Shown here: positions 61,328 to 64,000 of the stretch, piece after piece
How the letters are laid out: the number at the start of each line of letters is the position of its first letter
Position numbering within the stretch: position 1 is the stretch's first letter
Source of the DNA: QZKY01 sp963666295
Lineage (GTDB): Bacteria; Pseudomonadota; Gammaproteobacteria; Burkholderiales; Burkholderiaceae_D
Length of the DNA stretch: 64,000 nt
Assembly: GCA_963666295.1 (NCBI GenBank)
Contig: OY762707.1
Location: 930,001-994,000, forward strand
Reading direction: 5' to 3'
Program-made: the position numbers and the translations under genes
Notes under the pieces: generated by a model
Told to the model about the DNA's origin: nothing
The model's database searches: none
The model's input: the letters and a program-made list of their open reading frames with translations, nothing else

Positions 61328-61939
61328 ATGAATCAAGCTTCACGCCTTTCTCCGCTAAAAAGAGTCAAACGTCTTGCATTCTGGTGTCTTATTCTGCTGT
61401 CAACCGGTTTGTTCAGTGGCTGCAGCCGCCCGACCGATGACAACATCATCTACCTGTTGCAGAAAACGTATCAATGCGAAGGGATTGAAGTCGTTGACAT
61501 GATCAGAACCGACTCTCTGCCAGGCATTTTTACCTACGTCGGGGAATATAATTTTCTGGTCAGACTGGAAGACGGTGAGGAAGAGGCGCTCTCTTTCTAC
61601 AGGCGTTTAATCAAGCTGACGGATGTCAAGGGCAACGACTGGCAAGCCGGCCTGTACGCCCCCAAACTGCAGGATCACCTGTTGGACAAATGTAGCGAAG
61701 CGGGGCAAACGGTCGTTGAAACCATGCTGGAAGATGTGTTCAAACAACTGTCAGAGAACCAGAAACAGATCAAACTGCCCATTGCGATACAGATGAATGG
61801 CTGGTCGGAATTCATGCCAAGTAGCAACAAGGAGGGCGGCTGGGCGATGACCATTCGACGTGACCGCTTTGGCGAAGAAATGGCGTATGGTAAACCAGTG
61901 AGCCGTGAAGCACTGTTGCGCGGAACGGGAAAACGGTAA
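61328..61939 (+). CDS. Putative lipoprotein of unknown function
   Basis: The start at ATG 61328 is preceded by a GAGGGA site. A lipoprotein signal ends in the lipobox LFSGC, so the cysteine should be acylated after export. The 203-residue protein then has an acidic alpha/beta-type region without a recognised domain. An open frame continues 15 bases upstream, so a slightly longer start is possible. It stands alone, with hairpins before it and a terminator after it. Confidence 0.7.
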   Translation: MNQASRLSPLKRVKRLAFWCLILLSTGLFSGCSRPTDDNIIYLLQKTYQCEGIEVVDMIRTDSLPGIFTYVGEYNFLVRLEDGEEEALSFYRRLIKLTDVKGNDWQAGLYAPKLQDHLLDKCSEAGQTVVETMLEDVFKQLSENQKQIKLPIAIQMNGWSEFMPSSNKEGGWAMTIRRDRFGEEMAYGKPVSREALLRGTGKR

Positions 61940-61968
61940 ACGGTTTTCGTTTAAACAAAATGCACTAA

Positions 61969-62000
61969 CAACGCCCCGCGAATGCGGGGCGTTCTGATTT
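61969..62000. terminator. Rho-independent terminator after the lipoprotein gene
   Basis: AACGCCCCGC pairs with GCGGGGCGTT around a 4-base loop (GAAT) and is followed by CTGATTTT. It may also stop the convergent fimT transcript. Confidence 0.85.
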
Positions 62001-62059
62001 TGGCGTCGTCCCAGTAAAAACTGGCTTTCCGCAAAGCTGACAAAGACCCCGTTTCTGTG

Positions 62060-62650
62060 TCACTCCACATTTTTCACATACGGCCGCCCGATGAAATTCA
62101 GCGTCAGCTTTTTCTTCACCGTATCGTCATCGCCCTGCCGGAAATGAAAGCTGCCAACCTGTGCTTGCTGGCTGCTGGCATTGGTACGCGTGCGCCCCGT
62201 TCCGACGTAGGCAATATACGGTTTGGCGCTGTCGGTAAATTTGCTTTCTATCGTAATGCCTTTTTCGACCTCGCCGGATGAATAAATGATTTCGTCCATT
62301 TTGAAATCTGGCTTCTGATCGTCATCGGCATCGACAAACACGGCCCAACCGTTTTCCCATTTGGCACCGTCCAATGGCGCCAAATCAACTCGCGCCCCGC
62401 GCTGCAGCGCTTCGGAGCGCGTCAGATTCACCGCAGCCAGCAGATTGTTGACCGTCGTCGTCATGCGCTGGCTTTCGATCAAGGCACTAAAGCTGGGCAC
62501 GCCAATAGTCAGCAAAATGGCAGCGACCGCCAGCGCCACCATCAGTTCGATCAATGAAAAGCCACGTTGCAAGCCTGCTCTTTCTGATAGCAAGTTGCGG
62601 CACGCGTCACACAACGCAGCAAATCGTTCACGCCGCCCTTTATTCAACAT
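62060..62650 (-). CDS. fimT: FimT/FimU-type minor pilin (GspH/FimT domain)
   Basis: Minor pilins of this type help start type IV pilus assembly. The mature start is G|FSLIELMVALAVAAILLTIG, with +5 Glu. A GspH-like beta domain with SEALQRGARVDLAPLDGAKWENGWAVFVDADDD follows. The ATG at 62650 overlaps the pilE stop by one base (TGATG), implying coupled translation. The long leader (about 30 residues) is encoded mostly by dispersed repeat B (LNKGRRERFAALCDACRNLL). The length is 196 residues. Confidence 0.88.
   Translation of the reverse strand: MLNKGRRERFAALCDACRNLLSERAGLQRGFSLIELMVALAVAAILLTIGVPSFSALIESQRMTTTVNNLLAAVNLTRSEALQRGARVDLAPLDGAKWENGWAVFVDADDDQKPDFKMDEIIYSSGEVEKGITIESKFTDSAKPYIAYVGTGRTRTNASSQQAQVGSFHFRQGDDDTVKKKLTLNFIGRPYVKNVE
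62597..62650 (-). repeat. Dispersed repeat family B, copy at the pilE/fimT junction
   Basis: On the minus strand TTGAATAAAGGGCGGCGTG, then AACGATTTGCTGCG and TTGTGTGACGCGTG match the other copies from their middle onward. The first dozen bases of the family are missing. It starts at the fimT start codon and encodes the FimT leader. Confidence 0.65.
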
Positions 62651-63072
62651 CACCAGCACCCCTCAGGTTTGGCGCCCGTTGCATTTCGAACGCCCATGCT
62701 GGTGAGCGTCAGGCTGCCACACCTTTCATCGGTAAAATTCGGCGCAGCCGTCAGTTGTACGCACGCCTGAATCGCATGTCCATCGCAAGCGGCAGCGCTG
62801 ACCGTATAGACGGAACTGGTGGCATTGTCGCCTGAAAACCCACGATAATTTCCCGGCGATGCGGCCGTAAACGCGGTATAGCTGTTGGTGCGCGAATAAT
62901 CGCGCTCCTGCTGCTGCATATCGCGTAACAAGGCAGCGCGCCCTTCAGCGCGCTTTGCCTTGCGCACCGATTCCTGATACGACGGATAGACAATCGCCGC
63001 CAGAATGCCGATGATCACCACCGTAATCATCACTTCAATCAGCGTAAATCCGCAATGCAGGTTTCTTTTCAT
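62650..63072 (-). CDS. pilE: Type IV pilin-like protein PilE
   Basis: This minor pilin has a short leader MKRNLHCG, then FTLIEVMITVVIIGILAAIVYPSYQESVRKAKR with +5 Glu. A C-terminal disulfide pair is likely, from CGSLTLTSMGVRN and the terminal EGCW. At 140 residues it fits the PilE minor pilins of pilV-W-X-Y1-E clusters. It lies between pilY1 (27 bases upstream) and fimT. Confidence 0.9.
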   Translation of the reverse strand: MKRNLHCGFTLIEVMITVVIIGILAAIVYPSYQESVRKAKRAEGRAALLRDMQQQERDYSRTNSYTAFTAASPGNYRGFSGDNATSSVYTVSAAACDGHAIQACVQLTAAPNFTDERCGSLTLTSMGVRNATGAKPEGCW

Positions 63073-63099
63073 GCTTGCCCTTTTGCTGGCGCTGCCACC

Positions 63100-64000
63100 T
63101 TATTGGCCGACCGCTTTTCTCAATTCGTTGTAGTTGATCACTTCACGCCAGCTTGAACGCCCTGCCGCCGGATAGAACAGGCCGGTAAAGTCCTTGCCCT
63201 CCGCATCCCTGGCTGCAGACGCCGTTCCGGCCTTGCCACCCGTGCCGAAATTAACGATGGCGTATCTTCTGGCTGCCGTTCTTTGTCCCAGCGAATCCCG
63301 CGCACCAACCGTCGTGTTCACATCCAGCAATACCGGTGTACTCAACATGCCGACGTCTGAAATGAAGCCGGTAATGCCTGTGCCATCCCCAATGCACTGC
63401 CCTTCTTGGTCAAAGGGAAAACCGGACAGCGCGCAAAAGCCGTAGGTTCTACCACCACCGGCTTCACAGGGGTTGTTGCCGGTAATCAGACTGTTGAAAA
63501 ACAGTTTGCCTTGTGTCGCCAGCGCTGTCGTCACGCTGCGCTCGCCCGTCCCGCATTGAGTCAGATCTTCCATGCAGGCCGCCGCATCCCCTGTCCCGGA
63601 GCCGGGGAAATCGAGATACCAGCCCATCCTGACTGCGCTATCCGATTCTCCCGGCACGCCGTAGCTGAAGGCATCCCCTTTGACCATGAAGGCACCATTG
63701 CCACCAGTCCCAGTCAATGAAAGCGTACGTTTTGCCAGCTTGTCTCGCCCTGATACGGTGTTATGCGTTGTGTCGTAAATCGCGTAGTACGATTGCGTCT
63801 GGAAATTGGGCGCAAGCACATCGGCATGGTCGACAAACTTGCCGGTTCCAAATAGCACCACATAGCCGCCACCCGGCGAAAACACGATTTTGGGTTCCTG
63901 CGTGATCGGCTGTCGCTGACCTGCTGCGTCTTTGGCCGTGAAGACAGGGCTGGTATCGACGGCCTCTTTCCAGGGTGCATCGCCGGTAAAGTCGAAGCGC
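63100..64000 (-). CDS. pilY1: PilY1-like pilus tip adhesin (5' part off window)
   Basis: Only the last 300 or so codons are visible; the frame is open through base 64000. The sequence matches the C-terminal beta-propeller of PilY1. It contains FSPGGGYVVLFGTGKFVDHADV, QTQSYYAIYD and the C-terminal KDFTGLFYPAAGRSSWREVINY. PilY1 proteins act at the pilus tip in adhesion and pilus extension. The N-terminal von Willebrand-like domain would lie right of the window. pilE and fimT follow on the same strand. Confidence 0.85.
   Translation of the reverse strand, partial: RFDFTGDAPWKEAVDTSPVFTAKDAAGQRQPITQEPKIVFSPGGGYVVLFGTGKFVDHADVLAPNFQTQSYYAIYDTTHNTVSGRDKLAKRTLSLTGTGGNGAFMVKGDAFSYGVPGESDSAVRMGWYLDFPGSGTGDAAACMEDLTQCGTGERSVTTALATQGKLFFNSLITGNNPCEAGGGRTYGFCALSGFPFDQEGQCIGDGTGITGFISDVGMLSTPVLLDVNTTVGARDSLGQRTAARRYAIVNFGTGGKAGTASAARDAEGKDFTGLFYPAAGRSSWREVINYNELRKAVGQ

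Overview
The window is a 64-kb stretch of a betaproteobacterial chromosome, densely packed and mostly housekeeping. Base composition looks to be in the low to mid fifties percent GC by eye. Gene content and order (ffs-dnaX-ybaB-recR, dciA opposite secA, argJ with a DUF815 ATPase, gpmA-envC-ctpA-moeB, rhodanese-grxC-secB-gpsA, a CIRCE box on rpoH) fit Burkholderiales, and Oxalobacteraceae (Herminiimonas/Oxalobacter-like) is the best guess. The family-level placement is inference from recall, not from a search. No tRNA, rRNA, CRISPR array, prophage or integrase was seen.

Layout. 1-4.4 kb: truncated ychF, a GGDEF diguanylate cyclase, and a riboflavin/nusB operon (ribBX, ribH, nusB). 4.4-11.2 kb: a lytic transglycosylase, ubiD, the small SRP RNA, dnaX with a nine-A slippery run, ybaB, recR, dciA. 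11.5-17.5 kb: secA, argJ, a DUF815 ATPase, a hydratase-family enzyme. 17.6-20.5 kb: a bacteriohemerythrin gene split by a complete IS1182-family element, then two small genes. 20.6-28.4 kb: valS, diverging from a TPP-riboswitch-led thiamine operon (thiC, thiS, a thiS-like paralogue without a Gly-Gly end, thiG, thiD, thiE). 28.5-33.5 kb: uvrD, a periplasmic TPR protein, a 31-residue RiPP-precursor-like peptide gene, and rpoH under a perfect CIRCE operator. 33.5-41.3 kb: a cation diffusion facilitator, an aminopeptidase P, hpt, and the minus-strand operon gpmA-envC-ctpA-moeB. 41.5-55.1 kb: rhodanese, grxC, secB, an SH3 protein, gpsA and a full type II secretion operon in the order G-H-I-J-K-L-M-N-D-E-F-C. 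55.3-64 kb: a porin, hslVU with a sigma-32-like promoter, rep, slyX, a DUF2288 gene, a lipoprotein gene, and a minor type IV pilin cluster (pilY1, pilE, fimT) running off the right end.

Themes. Protein export and envelope genes recur (SRP RNA, SecA, SecB, T2SS, porin, type IV pilus). Heat-shock control is visible at both levels: CIRCE on rpoH, and a sigma-32-type promoter before hslVU. The sulfur-carrier parts for thiamine (ThiS, ThiG, an E1-like MoeB/ThiF enzyme, a rhodanese) are all in the window. Two dispersed repeat families occur. Two copies of one family lie exactly at the 5' ends of pseudopilin genes (gspH, fimT) and are translated as part of their leader peptides.

Most unusual items: the orphan RiPP-like precursor gene at 32.3 kb, the repeat-derived pseudopilin leaders, the clean IS insertion in hemerythrin, the Gly-Gly-less ThiS paralogue, and the probable tau/gamma frameshift or slippage site in dnaX.
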